Source: CAYMCQ01 sp964389025 (GTDB taxonomy: Bacteria; Verrucomicrobiota; Verrucomicrobiia; Limisphaerales; CAYMCQ01). From it: a stretch of 37,987 bases of DNA. A model generated the notes under the pieces. It ran no database searches and was not told the origin of the DNA. It saw only the letters and a list, made by a program, of their open reading frames with translations. How positions within the stretch are numbered: the stretch's first letter is position 1; each line of letters opens with the position of its first letter. Shown one piece after another: positions 14,878-23,860 of the stretch. The position numbers were made by a program, and so were the translations under genes. Location: the NCBI GenBank assembly GCA_964389025.1, contig CAYMCQ010000036.1:1-37987 (forward strand), in the 5' to 3' direction.

Positions 14878-16771
14878 TAAGCCGGACTAGGCGCCACCGT
14901 TGCGCAGGCAGTGACGCACGATGCGCGAAGGTCGCTTCCGCTACAAGCTCAGCTTGGTAGCGTTCAAGCCATTCATGCAGGGTCAAATGAAACCATTTGC
15001 TCATTTCGGGACCAACAATGACGTATTGGATCCCTTTGCGCCGCAAATCTGCAACCGTGTCCGATGGTAAAACATGAATGATTCGTCGTGACCCGAACGG
15101 TCGCCAGAGCGACGTTTCAGGATCGTCGAGAGAAGCCACGAAACCAATGCGTTCGATTTGTGCAGGAACAAGGTCGCGGATGGGGGCCAGTGCGTCGTGG
15201 CGCTCCGCATAGATTTTGTAAACTGTTTGCGTGCGTGCCACCAAGTTCGAATCCGGCTTCCATTGTCTCAGCCTCGCAAGAACGGCTCGCGCTGGCCAAA
15301 GAGGCCGCGCCGGATTTACAGCTATGACAAAAACAGCAACCCAGAGAATGCCCGGCGAAACACATCGCCACCATCGTTGCTTAAGAACGATCTCATGCAA
15401 CGAAGACTGCAGCAAAATCGGAAAGAGTAAAATGTAATAAGGCGTGATGAGCCTGCCCGTCGAGGTAAACCCCACTTTTACCATATAAACCAGAAGGGAA
15501 CACCACGGCAAAAATAACAGCAAACGGTTGAAGCTGGACGGATATACCCTTTTCAATGACCCATCTTTCAGACAGTGAACTCCACGGATTTTTTTTTGCA
15601 GCACACAAACCAGCGACACCAGAAGAAGCACACTCACGCCAAAACCCAACGGCGCGGAATCCTCGATTGGAAGCTCGCCCAAACTCAAGAAGCCCGGTTC
15701 CCAGGAATGTTGCAGTGGTGCGCGAACGGATGACGGGATAAAATCCCAGAGATGCTCATTCCACCATTTTGCCACCGGAAAAACAGTTGGACAAAAGTTT
15801 TGAATAAGGAGCTGAATTGCATTGCCGGCGAAACTCACCACTGGCGGCGGCGGAGAAGAAATTTCAAGCCTGGCTCCTGACCAGTCGCTGCAGTATTTGT
15901 GATTAAGCAAGGCCGTGGGAAAAAAAGAGATTAAGATTGAAAGCGAAATGACCACTGCCGACTTGACGGGAGTTGCTGATAAAAGTCTCCACGACGGCAG
16001 GAGTGCTACAAACCACGGTAAAAGCAGCGGGAGAGTCGTTCCCTTTGCGCCTGTCATCAATCCCGCGGCCAGAATTGAAAACCACAGGTCAGCGGCCCGA
16101 CCGCGTTGACGCGCCCGCAGCGCATAATCAACCGCCGCCAAAACATACGGCACGGTGAACATGTCATTGGACGCGCCGCCTGCCTGGAGCAAAAAACTGT
16201 AGCCCGATGGCAATATCCACATCCATGACCAGGCCACTCGCGTCCTCACTCCAAGCCGGATAAACACGCTAAAAATCAAACCCGGCAACAGCAAAAAGGA
16301 AACGCTGTTGATGAGGAAAATAAGGCGGTCGGTTTTGGTGAATATCAGCAACGGCATCGCCAGCCATTCGAAACCACAAGCCCGATCATTCATCCTCGGG
16401 TTTGCTGTATGAATCCAATGCCACTGTTCCTCCACGCCCCAATTCAACATTCGCGGCACACGATAGGTCAGCGCATCGTAGTTGCCCGGCGGGTAAAAAA
16501 ATCCACCCCCAATCGCCAATAAAGCAAGCAGAACAAACATCGCTGGCAACGCGTGCTTAAGCCTGAACCGCCATCGAGCCTGGAATCTATTTTGTGTCCA
16601 AGCACTTCGCCATCTATTCAGTTGCTTCCGCCCCACCAACACGCACAGTGCAAAGGCAATCAAGTATCCAGTCGCATTCAACAGATGAAACAGTGATAAA
16701 ACCCAGCCCGTAGCAACAAGCACAGTCGAGAGGACAATCCAAACAGCTATGGCGCGAGGAGCATGTTTCAT
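14867..16771 (-). CDS. GT-C-type multipass membrane glycosyltransferase (ArnT/PMT-like)
   Basis: The 634-residue protein has about 10-12 hydrophobic segments. The first outer loop carries PPGNYDALTYRVPR (about residues 92-105), the position of the catalytic Asp in GT-C transferases that use polyprenyl-phosphate sugar donors. A soluble C-terminal part of about 130 residues follows. It heads a glycan cluster on the minus strand, with the methyltransferase gene six bases upstream. Its last codons (R-A-D-stop) come from the right inverted repeat of the IS630 element, so the stop codon is supplied by the IS. The natural end is uncertain, but little may be missing because the preceding WRLVRL looks like a family C-terminus. 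The sugar and acceptor are unknown. Confidence 0.75.
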   Translation of the reverse strand: MKHAPRAIAVWIVLSTVLVATGWVLSLFHLLNATGYLIAFALCVLVGRKQLNRWRSAWTQNRFQARWRFRLKHALPAMFVLLALLAIGGGFFYPPGNYDALTYRVPRMLNWGVEEQWHWIHTANPRMNDRACGFEWLAMPLLIFTKTDRLIFLINSVSFLLLPGLIFSVFIRLGVRTRVAWSWMWILPSGYSFLLQAGGASNDMFTVPYVLAAVDYALRARQRGRAADLWFSILAAGLMTGAKGTTLPLLLPWFVALLPSWRLLSATPVKSAVVISLSILISFFPTALLNHKYCSDWSGARLEISSPPPPVVSFAGNAIQLLIQNFCPTVFPVAKWWNEHLWDFIPSSVRAPLQHSWEPGFLSLGELPIEDSAPLGFGVSVLLLVSLVCVLQKKIRGVHCLKDGSLKRVYPSSFNRLLLFLPWCSLLVYMVKVGFTSTGRLITPYYILLFPILLQSSLHEIVLKQRWWRCVSPGILWVAVFVIAVNPARPLWPARAVLARLRQWKPDSNLVARTQTVYKIYAERHDALAPIRDLVPAQIERIGFVASLDDPETSLWRPFGSRRIIHVLPSDTVADLRRKGIQYVIVGPEMSKWFHLTLHEWLERYQAELVAEATFAHRASLPAQRWRLVRLRAD

Positions 16772-16777
16772 GGCCTG

Positions 16778-17584
16778 TCACTTGATTGCCACGAGATACA
16801 CGTTCGTCCCGTATCGCGGCAGCAACCGTGTGCCGGCTCGCGAGAGGAGTCTTGCAAATTGTCGGCCCAAACTTATTGAAACGTAATTCTGAAATTCGGC
16901 GAACGAACTGCACCGCTCGATCCGGAATCCCATCTCCGAAAAAAGTTTCGCCAGCTCCCGCGTTGAATACTCGCGCCAGTGAAAGCCATAAAATGCGTTC
17001 TTTCCGTTGGATTGATAATCTTCATACCGATAGTAATTCCCAATTGCGGCGGCTTCTCCTCTGCCAGAAAGCAACGCCACGATATTCTGAAATGAAGCTT
17101 TGTTGGGCACAGTCACATAAACTTTTCCTCCCGGTTTCAGAACACGCAACACTTCCCGCAAAAATTTTACGGGATTAAAACTAAAATGCTCCATGGTTTC
17201 CCAGCAAAGGATCGTGTCGTAGGTGGAATCCGGGAGGTTAAGTTTGTGAGTCGCCGAATGAGTCGGCCCGAACACTTCAAACAGGTCTATGCAGTCGAAT
17301 TTGATGGCTGACTTTGCGTAGAGAGGTTTTAACGGGTAGACTGCCGGGTCATCGCCTTCGAGGACGGTGTATGAAGCAGCATTATTGCGCAACATGAACG
17401 GGGTGTATCCATAAAACGGTCCGATCTCAAGGACATCGCCCAACGCGCTGGAAAAAAGTCTGAACAACTCACATGTGCGGTGCAGCCGTGGAGCACTCAT
17501 CCGAAAATATTCGTGCAATCCGTCAAGCACTTGTGCCTGTGCGCTCAATTCTTTTCCCTTTGCAGCGAATTCTTTTTGTGTCAT
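16778..17584 (-). CDS. class I SAM-dependent methyltransferase (glycan cluster)
   Basis: This is a 268-residue Rossmann methyltransferase. The SAM motif I is VLEIGPFYGYTP (about residues 51-62). LCWETMEHF corresponds to motif IV, and VLKPGGKVYVTVPN to post-motif IV/V. This is the Methyltransf_11/23 pattern common in O-antigen and exopolysaccharide clusters, where such enzymes methylate a sugar or a capping residue. It sits between a GT-C and a GT4 gene on the same strand, with gaps of 6 and 40 bp, so it is probably co-transcribed. The substrate cannot be predicted. Confidence 0.85.
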   Translation of the reverse strand: MTQKEFAAKGKELSAQAQVLDGLHEYFRMSAPRLHRTCELFRLFSSALGDVLEIGPFYGYTPFMLRNNAASYTVLEGDDPAVYPLKPLYAKSAIKFDCIDLFEVFGPTHSATHKLNLPDSTYDTILCWETMEHFSFNPVKFLREVLRVLKPGGKVYVTVPNKASFQNIVALLSGRGEAAAIGNYYRYEDYQSNGKNAFYGFHWREYSTRELAKLFSEMGFRIERCSSFAEFQNYVSISLGRQFARLLSRAGTRLLPRYGTNVYLVAIK

Positions 17585-17624
17585 GCAAAAAATGGATTAG
17601 TAAACAGCCAAAACCTCGCCCGGC

Positions 17625-18761
17625 TCACAATTTGGAATAAATTTCCAAGTGGCGCCGGGCAATTTGGACAGGGTGATAACGTTGTGCCATCAAGGACTGC
17701 GCAGAGCTTGATCGTTGGCAACCAGTTTTTATCCAGTTTTCAATTGCCGTGCATAATCCACCCAAATTCCGCACATCGAATATTTCTGCACCTTCCACTC
17801 CTGCCACAACATCAGGAATCCCTCCGATTTGCGATCCGAAAAATTTCAAATCCCTTGCCAAACCTTCCGCTGCCACCAATCCAAAAGCCTCCTCGCTCGG
17901 GAAATGAATCATCGCCGCGGAACGGTCGAGGCATTCGACCACTTCTGCCGTCGTTTTCTCGCCCAAAAGTTTTCCATAGCCCGCGTTTTCAGCTTTTAAA
18001 ATTTCAGAAAGAAATTGCCCGCCGTAGCTTGAATCCGCAGGACAACGACCGACAAAATGGATTTTGAAATTTAGCCCCTCGCGATGCAATTGTTCTGCGA
18101 CGCTCAAAATTGCAAGTTGATTCTTATAAGAAACGATGTGGCCGACGTTTATCAAAACCGGAAGGTTGGCCGGTTGTTTTTCCGGCAACGGACGAAAGAA
18201 ATCCTTGAGAAGAGCATTTGGAACGCGCCAAGTTTGTTTCGCGCGGACACGAACCAACTCTTCAGTATAACCAGAGTTGCAAAAAACCCCCGCCGTTTTG
18301 CGCAAAACAAAATTTTCGAAACGGGCCGCGCACCAATGATAGCCGCCGGGTTTCGACCGCAACGCTTTTGCAACTGAGCGCATGTTGCCATGAATCGTTA
18401 CGACGTTTGGCATCCCTGAAAACGCGGTAGCCATGGCCGCAAAGCGCTCGGTTCCCTGGCCATGCACAATGTCCGGCCGGAGATCCTTCAGCTTGCGGCG
18501 CACCGCGCGAATGCAGCCGAAATATCCGCTTCGCATCCAGCCCCATTGCGGGACAACCAGCGAATGATAAAAAATATTCGGCGCAATTTTTTCAGGCGAA
18601 GGAACGGCATTCTTGACGCAACTGACAACGTGCACTTCGGAAGCCGGGAACTCCTCAAAGCCTTGCAGCAAAGCGGTCACAGCAGGCCCAAAACATGGCT
18701 TTGGATCGGACCATTGCCCGAATTCATCCCGGTTATCGGGGACGATCATCGCGATTTTCAT
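17625..18761 (-). CDS. glycosyltransferase family 4
   Basis: This is a 378-residue GT-B retaining transferase that uses a nucleotide-sugar donor on the cytoplasmic side. The N-terminal acceptor domain contains IVHGQGTERFA and VVTIHG. The linker region shows VLINVGHIVSYKNQ, and the donor-site E-x7-E motif is EEAFGLVAAEG. VFCNSGYTEELV is the usual CNS/VS pattern just before the second domain. The gene lies 17 bp downstream of another GT4 gene on the same strand. The sugar specificity is unknown. Confidence 0.88.
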   Translation of the reverse strand: MKIAMIVPDNRDEFGQWSDPKPCFGPAVTALLQGFEEFPASEVHVVSCVKNAVPSPEKIAPNIFYHSLVVPQWGWMRSGYFGCIRAVRRKLKDLRPDIVHGQGTERFAAMATAFSGMPNVVTIHGNMRSVAKALRSKPGGYHWCAARFENFVLRKTAGVFCNSGYTEELVRVRAKQTWRVPNALLKDFFRPLPEKQPANLPVLINVGHIVSYKNQLAILSVAEQLHREGLNFKIHFVGRCPADSSYGGQFLSEILKAENAGYGKLLGEKTTAEVVECLDRSAAMIHFPSEEAFGLVAAEGLARDLKFFGSQIGGIPDVVAGVEGAEIFDVRNLGGLCTAIENWIKTGCQRSSSAQSLMAQRYHPVQIARRHLEIYSKL

Positions 18762-18778
18762 GGACGAAACTCCGGTGA

Positions 18779-19783
18779 TTACTTCGAGAGAATGCGTTTA
18801 TAGACTTCAAGATACTTTTCCGCGACTTGCCCCCAAGTGAGCAATGGGAAGGTCGTGCCCCTTCGGCGATGGGCTGTGGAATAAAATTGTTTCAATTTGT
18901 CTGCCACCTGCTCGACCGATCGAAGCTTCACGAATTGCGCGCCCCGAGCTTGCTTGTAAACTTTAGATGCCCAAGCCAAGTCTGACAACAACAACGGCAG
19001 GCCCGCGGCGGCGGCTTCGTAAACAGCAATGCAACCGCTTTCATATTCGCTCAAGAGGGCGAAGCCACGCGCGCCCCGCAGCAACCGATGTTTTTCCTCA
19101 CCCGCGACGAATCCGCCATAGCGAACAAACTCGTCGTCCACCAGTTCGATGAATTTCACAAAATATTCGTCGTCCGAAGTATACGGTTTCCCAAGAAACA
19201 AGACTGGCACTTTTGCCACCCGCGCCGCCTGCGCCAGCAGCACCGTATTTTTCAATGGCCGGATTGTTGACATGGAAACAAGGTAGTTTTCTTCCGCTTG
19301 CGGTGCCGCGAGTGCGGCAAGCGCGTCGGCTTCAAGGCCGTGTGGAATGATGTGGCCGCGATTTGGAGTTGCGCCGTATAGATATTTCGCCACTTCCCAT
19401 TCGTGCTGCACAATATAAATCATCGCGTCAAGCTCGCGATAAGCTTCAAGGTTTGAGCGGCTGCTCAGTTCGTTGCCAAAGGCCTGATCCAGCCGAATGA
19501 CAGCACGGCGCAAAAACAACGCGAGTCTTCCACGTGAGGCCGTCTGGCCAATGTTCTCCGTCATGACAACCTTGAAATTTTTTTGCTTGGCGAAACGCAA
19601 TTCGGTGATGTTGGGCCGTCCAATGTAGTGAATGATGTCCCCGGTTTGTCGTTCGTCCCACCACCGCACCGGCTCAACCTCGACACCAAGTCCCGCGAGT
19701 TCGCGCATGAGAGCTTCGGCAAGCGTTTGTATTCCGCCATGAGCGAGGAAAAACGGCAGTGATGTGGAAAACAAAACCTTCAT
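18779..19783 (-). CDS. glycosyltransferase family 4 (second copy in cluster)
   Basis: I chose the ATG at 19783, giving MKVLFSTSLPFFLAHGG and a protein of 334 residues; it overlaps the TGA of the upstream methyltransferase gene by four bases (ATGA). A longer frame to 19903 runs back through that neighbour. The glycine-rich N-terminal HGGIQTLAE, the central LVSMSTIRPLKN and the donor motif ESGCIAVYEAAAAG (an E-x7-E arrangement) identify a GT4 GT-B transferase. It is translationally coupled to the methyltransferase and co-oriented with the second GT4 gene. Confidence 0.85.
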   Translation of the reverse strand: MKVLFSTSLPFFLAHGGIQTLAEALMRELAGLGVEVEPVRWWDERQTGDIIHYIGRPNITELRFAKQKNFKVVMTENIGQTASRGRLALFLRRAVIRLDQAFGNELSSRSNLEAYRELDAMIYIVQHEWEVAKYLYGATPNRGHIIPHGLEADALAALAAPQAEENYLVSMSTIRPLKNTVLLAQAARVAKVPVLFLGKPYTSDDEYFVKFIELVDDEFVRYGGFVAGEEKHRLLRGARGFALLSEYESGCIAVYEAAAAGLPLLLSDLAWASKVYKQARGAQFVKLRSVEQVADKLKQFYSTAHRRRGTTFPLLTWGQVAEKYLEVYKRILSK

Positions 19784-20703
19784 GAATGTTTCTGTAAGGA
19801 ATGGTGTTGTTCCAGCCTCGCGCTGAGAATGTCTCCCGGCAGTTTGCGGGGACATAATAAACATGCCGCTTTTACAACACATCGAATCCACGACCAGGCG
19901 CAAACAACGGTTCCAAACAAAGATCTCGGAACGTTGGGGAACACAAGCCGGTCATAGTCCGTCGTCACACTTTCTACCAGCAACCCACACCGCAAGGCGA
20001 GCTTCGCGAGACTGGTCGGGCTGAACAAATAAATATGTTCGCCAATGGCAAGGAGTTCCCGCCACCAACTCCGCGCAACTCGATAATGAAAACTCGCCGC
20101 ATTCGGCGTCAGGAGAAAAATTTGTCCGTTCGGCTTCAAAAGGCCAGCTAGTTCGCTCAAGAATTGCTGCGGGTCAGTCACATGTTCCAAAATCGCTGAA
20201 GCAATCACGACGTCAGCCTTCGGCAAGTTCGGCAATTGTTCATGAGCCAGCCCGTGCAAAAAATTCACTTCCGGGTAATTTCGCCTTGCTCGTGCTATCG
20301 TCCGCTCGTCCACGTCCACACCGAAAACTTTGCACTGGTATTTGTGGCGGATCGTTTCAAGCAGTAAGCCCTCCGAGCATCCGACATCGACTACCGTCAT
20401 CCCCGCATCAAAGCGGAGGCCAACTTTTTCGATGCGCTTTAGGATTCGGGTGGCGGTTGCGGCGACAACTCTTGCCTCAAGTTCGGCGCGTGTGTGGGCT
20501 TCTTTATTGTAAAGATGTCCCGCGTCAGATTGAGACTGCAAGGCTTTTGGCAGAATGCGTTGTGTGCCGCAAGCTCTGCATTCCATGACGGCAAAACGCC
20601 GCCTGAACCTCTGTCTGCAAAATAAATGCGAAATGCTGCTTCCGCACCAGCACGGATAATCATGTTGCTGAACAAAATCGCTGAAGTCTTTGTGCATGTG
20701 CAT
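19780..20703 (-). CDS. SAM-dependent methyltransferase with N-terminal Cys-rich motif
   Basis: This is a 307-residue methyltransferase of the Methyltransf_23 type. The N-terminus has paired cysteine motifs, CWCGS and ECRACGTQ, which may bind a metal as in several sugar C-methyltransferase-like proteins. The SAM site is VVDVGCSEGLLLE (about residues 117-129). IASAILEHVTDP and LLKPNGQIFLLTPN follow in the expected order. The stop overlaps the start of the downstream GT4 gene. It probably modifies a sugar or lipid-linked glycan in this cluster; the exact reaction is unknown. Confidence 0.85.
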   Translation of the reverse strand: MHMHKDFSDFVQQHDYPCWCGSSISHLFCRQRFRRRFAVMECRACGTQRILPKALQSQSDAGHLYNKEAHTRAELEARVVAATATRILKRIEKVGLRFDAGMTVVDVGCSEGLLLETIRHKYQCKVFGVDVDERTIARARRNYPEVNFLHGLAHEQLPNLPKADVVIASAILEHVTDPQQFLSELAGLLKPNGQIFLLTPNAASFHYRVARSWWRELLAIGEHIYLFSPTSLAKLALRCGLLVESVTTDYDRLVFPNVPRSLFGTVVCAWSWIRCVVKAACLLCPRKLPGDILSARLEQHHSLQKHS

Positions 20704-20732
20704 TGATATGAATTTATCCTCTCTTCGCGCGC

Positions 20733-21545
20733 CTATGTCGCCATCAGAAACGCGCGCGAAGACGTAGCGTTTTTTTCATCAAGCAATTTGATCTGATAGC
20801 CGAGGCCGCAGAGAAACTCCTGAACTTGGAACATAAGGCAAATGTGATGCACTTCAACGAGAAGCAATGGCTTGCGCCGTTTCAAGAAGGCTCTCCCGCC
20901 CTGCAAAACGAGCAATTCTCCACCTTCGACATCAATTTTGATCACATCCGGCGCTCGTTGGCCGCCTGCGTTGACGAGCGTATCCATCCGAGCCGATTGC
21001 ACCATTTCGCGCTCGAAACTCGCGTAGCTTTCAGGCGCCAGCGGAGTCGTCGCGCTTTGCAAGTGGCTGCCACTGCTGCTGCCTCCCAAATCATCGCTTT
21101 GCAAAAAAACTGTTTCTCCGTCGGTGTCCGAAAGAGCGAGGCGCAACAAACGGATTCGCGACGCCAGCGCCACGTTTCGCTCCAGGTTCATTTCAAGCCG
21201 GCTCGCGTTGTGCCGGTTCGGTTCAAATGCGACCACGTTCGCTCCCAGCGCGGCAAAACCCAGCGAGTGATAGCCGAAATGCGCCCCTACGTCCCAGCAT
21301 GTCGCGCCATCGAGACTATTGCCCGAGCGCAACGCCTCATAAATGAACGCGTCAAACCGCCCTTGCGCCATCTCGCCAAACCCGCCCTTGTCCGATTCAA
21401 GGCAAATTTCGGCCCCTTTCAACGGCCCCGCTTCCACTCGAAACCATCGCGGTTTGGCGGTGCGTTTTTCAACTCGACGCCTGATAGCGTTGACAATGGA
21501 TTGAGGCGAAGCGCTCCAAAGTTTTTTAAGAAACGGTTTCTGCAT
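20733..21545 (-). CDS. FkbM-family methyltransferase
   Basis: FkbM-type enzymes O-methylate sugars or polyketides. The protein has CWDVGAHFGYHSLGFA as SAM motif I, VVAFEPNRHNASRLEMNL as motif II and the family hallmark PDVIKIDVEGGELLVLQG. The start is taken as ATG 21545 (270 aa); the frame extends to a TTG at 21566. It is the first gene of the minus-strand glycan operon. The 130-bp gap to the divergent flippase gene should hold both promoters; an imperfect hairpin (21616-21637) is visible there but no clear promoter. Confidence 0.88.
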   Translation of the reverse strand: MQKPFLKKLWSASPQSIVNAIRRRVEKRTAKPRWFRVEAGPLKGAEICLESDKGGFGEMAQGRFDAFIYEALRSGNSLDGATCWDVGAHFGYHSLGFAALGANVVAFEPNRHNASRLEMNLERNVALASRIRLLRLALSDTDGETVFLQSDDLGGSSSGSHLQSATTPLAPESYASFEREMVQSARMDTLVNAGGQRAPDVIKIDVEGGELLVLQGGRAFLKRRKPLLLVEVHHICLMFQVQEFLCGLGYQIKLLDEKNATSSRAFLMAT

Positions 21546-21678
21546 GCACAGCCTGACAAGTAACAAAGATTCGGCGCTCTGATAAACTTAAAAATCGGCA
21601 GGGCAGCAGGACTTCGCCTTTACTTTACAGTGAAGGCACGGTTTACATTTTGAAACGCGGACACGCGCCCATCCAACC

Positions 21679-23070
21679 ATGACGAACTTTCAAGCCATTT
21701 TCAAGCGCCTTTACAAGTCCGCCGTGGTGTGGTCGTGGGCCGTCAACGGGCTTCGCCTCGCTTCGGGTATTTTGCTTTTGCCGATCATCATCAAACTTCT
21801 GCCGACAGCCGACCTGGGGATGTATTACGTCTTCTTGAGCCTAGGCGGGCTGGCGCTGGTTCTTGACTTTGGATTCGCCACCGGCATCGGACGCAGCGTC
21901 AGCTACGCAATGGGAGGCGCGTCGGAATTGAAGCCGATGGGATTCGTCACGAGCGAAAAAGACAGCCAGCCAAACCATGCCTTGCTCGGGGACCTGCTCC
22001 ACGCCACGCAAAATCTTTACCGCTATCTGGCTGTGGCCGGAGTGATTTTGCTCGGCACTTTTGGGACGGCCATGGTTTCGCTGCGCGCCGGTGAAACCAC
22101 TCATCCGACTCTGACGTGGTGCGCGTGGTCGGTGACGGTGCTGGCCGCCGCGTGGGAGATCTACGCGGGCTGGTGGAACACTTTTTTGCGCAGCATGAAC
22201 CAGGTCCAGCAAAGCATGCAGCAGGCATTCGCAGCGCAACTTGTAAAATTGTTGCTGGCGGTCGGGCTGTTGTTTTTTGGCGGCGGCCTGCTGAGTCTAC
22301 CCACGGCTTCGCTCATTTCGAGTCTGCTTCAGCGCAACCTGGCGCGGAGCGCATGTTTGCGATTGCTTCCCGAGGAAGCGTTGAAGCGCCACGCGACGAA
22401 CGTCGCCGGCCTGCTCCGCATTTTATGGCCGAACACATGGCGGCTCGGCCTGCAATTTCTGAGCGGTTATCTCACGACGAACACAAACATGCTCATTTGC
22501 TCCAAGGTTTACAGCCTCGACGCCAGCGCGCAATACGGCCTCTCGATCCAGATCATGTCCATTTGCGCGGGGATGGCCACGGTTTGGATTTCGGTCAAGT
22601 GGCCGGCCATCGGCCAGCTCCGGACGCAAGGGGATTACACAAGTTTGCAGCGAATGCTTTGGCCGCGCGTGTGGTTGCAGAGCCTGACTTTTTTTCTTTT
22701 CGCCGGGCTGGCCGTCACGGCGACGCCATTTTTATTGCACTGGATTGGTTCGGGGAAAACCGTGCTGCCGATGCCGTGGCTGGGTTTGCTGGCGTTGACG
22801 TTTTTTTTGGAAATGAATTATTCGTTTTGGGGAACGCTCATCTCGACGGAAAATCGGATGCCATTTGTCTTGCCAATCATCATCACGAACGTTTGCAACC
22901 TGCTGCTGGTGCTGGCGCTGGTCCGATTCACGTCGCTTGGCCTCGCTGCGTTTGTCCTTGCGCCGCTTGTCGTCGGTAGTCTGTTGAATTTCTGGTATTG
23001 GCCGATGGCAGGCGCAAAAAATATCCGTGTCTCATGGTTGCGTTTCACTTTTCTGCGCCCCACTGAATAG
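21679..23070 (+). CDS. Wzx-like polysaccharide flippase (MOP superfamily)
   Basis: The 463-residue protein has about 12 hydrophobic segments arranged as in lipid-linked oligosaccharide flippases. It starts VVWSWAVNGLRLASGILLLP, has LPTADLGMYYVFLSL (the L-x3-D/E-x-G-x-Y/W motif at the end of helix 1 common to Wzx proteins) and DFGFATGIGRSVSYAMGG after it. It would move a lipid-linked glycan across the inner membrane. It is divergent from the methyltransferase/glycosyltransferase operon and completes that cluster functionally. No Wzy polymerase or ligase is in the window. Confidence 0.85.
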   Translation: MTNFQAIFKRLYKSAVVWSWAVNGLRLASGILLLPIIIKLLPTADLGMYYVFLSLGGLALVLDFGFATGIGRSVSYAMGGASELKPMGFVTSEKDSQPNHALLGDLLHATQNLYRYLAVAGVILLGTFGTAMVSLRAGETTHPTLTWCAWSVTVLAAAWEIYAGWWNTFLRSMNQVQQSMQQAFAAQLVKLLLAVGLLFFGGGLLSLPTASLISSLLQRNLARSACLRLLPEEALKRHATNVAGLLRILWPNTWRLGLQFLSGYLTTNTNMLICSKVYSLDASAQYGLSIQIMSICAGMATVWISVKWPAIGQLRTQGDYTSLQRMLWPRVWLQSLTFFLFAGLAVTATPFLLHWIGSGKTVLPMPWLGLLALTFFLEMNYSFWGTLISTENRMPFVLPIIITNVCNLLLVLALVRFTSLGLAAFVLAPLVVGSLLNFWYWPMAGAKNIRVSWLRFTFLRPTE

Positions 23071-23133
23071 AACACGCAGAAGCTCGCCTTGAAGAAAATT
23101 GGGGCGAATAAATCTCGCCTGCTCGAAACCAAT

Positions 23134-23787
23134 TTATTGGCCCAGCAGCACGGCACCGCTTTGCGTCGGTGTCAGGAAAAATCCGCGCATGACGTTTTGC
23201 TCGCGGAGAATGATCCCTTTGATCGGCGTTGAAGCTCCGGTGCCCGGGAAAAGGAAGCTGCCTTTGGCCGCGCCGGAAGTCACGGTGAGCGTGAGCGCAA
23301 GATTGTTTGAGCCGGACGTGACGGTGACCGAGTTGTTCGCGTTGAGCGTGATTGCGTTTGTGATGTCAGGAGAGAGTCCCCCTCCGGAAAGAATCACCGA
23401 GCCGGTCGTAAGATTGAGCACGCGCGTTCCTGCAAGCGGCGGAGTGTAACGTGAACCGGCGGCGGTGACGTCGGCGTTGATGGCGGCAAAGAGGCCATTG
23501 CACAGGTCGTGCATTTCGAGCAGATGGCGGAATTTCAAGAGCGTGGTGGCGTCGGGCACGCCCTCGTCGGCCAGCCCATACCATTGCTGGAGAAAATAAA
23601 CCCGCAACATCCGCTCCAACCCAACGGGCGGGCGTCCGCGCTGCCCTTTGGGATAGAACGGTTCGATGACGGCCAGCAGCTTGGCCCAGGGAATGACGGC
23701 TTCCATGCGTGCCAGAAACTTCTCGCGGCGCGTGATTTTCTTTTTATCAGCGAACCCGGCTTCCGAAAAACTCGGTTGATGGGTCAT
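23134..23787 (-). pseudogene. chimeric frame: IS5-family transposase N-terminus fused to a surface-protein C-terminus
   Basis: Residues 1 to about 110 match an IS5-family transposase N-terminus: FSEAGFADKKKITRRE, then VIPWAKLLAVIEPFYPKGQRG and LRVYFLQQWYGL. About 27 family residues between QQWY-x-L and PD-x-TTLLKFRHLLE are missing, so there is also an internal deletion. From about residue 111 (near 23458) the sequence changes to a beta-rich Gly/Thr/Asn pattern ending VMRGFFLTPTQSGAVLLGQ. This resembles the C-terminal repeat domain of large secreted Verrucomicrobia proteins. The frame is open across the join. No DDE core is present, so it is not a transposase; it is probably a deletion scar rather than a functional gene. 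Confidence 0.7.
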
Positions 23788-23860
23788 GCCCGTCAGTTGA
23801 GGAAACGAGGGCCGAGCCGTCAGTAATAAATGAAAGCGCAGGGATTAAATCAGCGTTTCC
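23461..23860 (-). mobile_element. IS5-family element remnant with one terminus
   Basis: One end is recognisable: the minus strand reads GGAAACGCTGATTTAATCC inward from 23860, and CTAA (a YTAR-type target) lies immediately outside at 23861-23864. The other end is lost at the fusion near 23458. The element interrupts mod: its terminus encodes the last residues of the truncated Mod and its stop codon. Confidence 0.6.
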
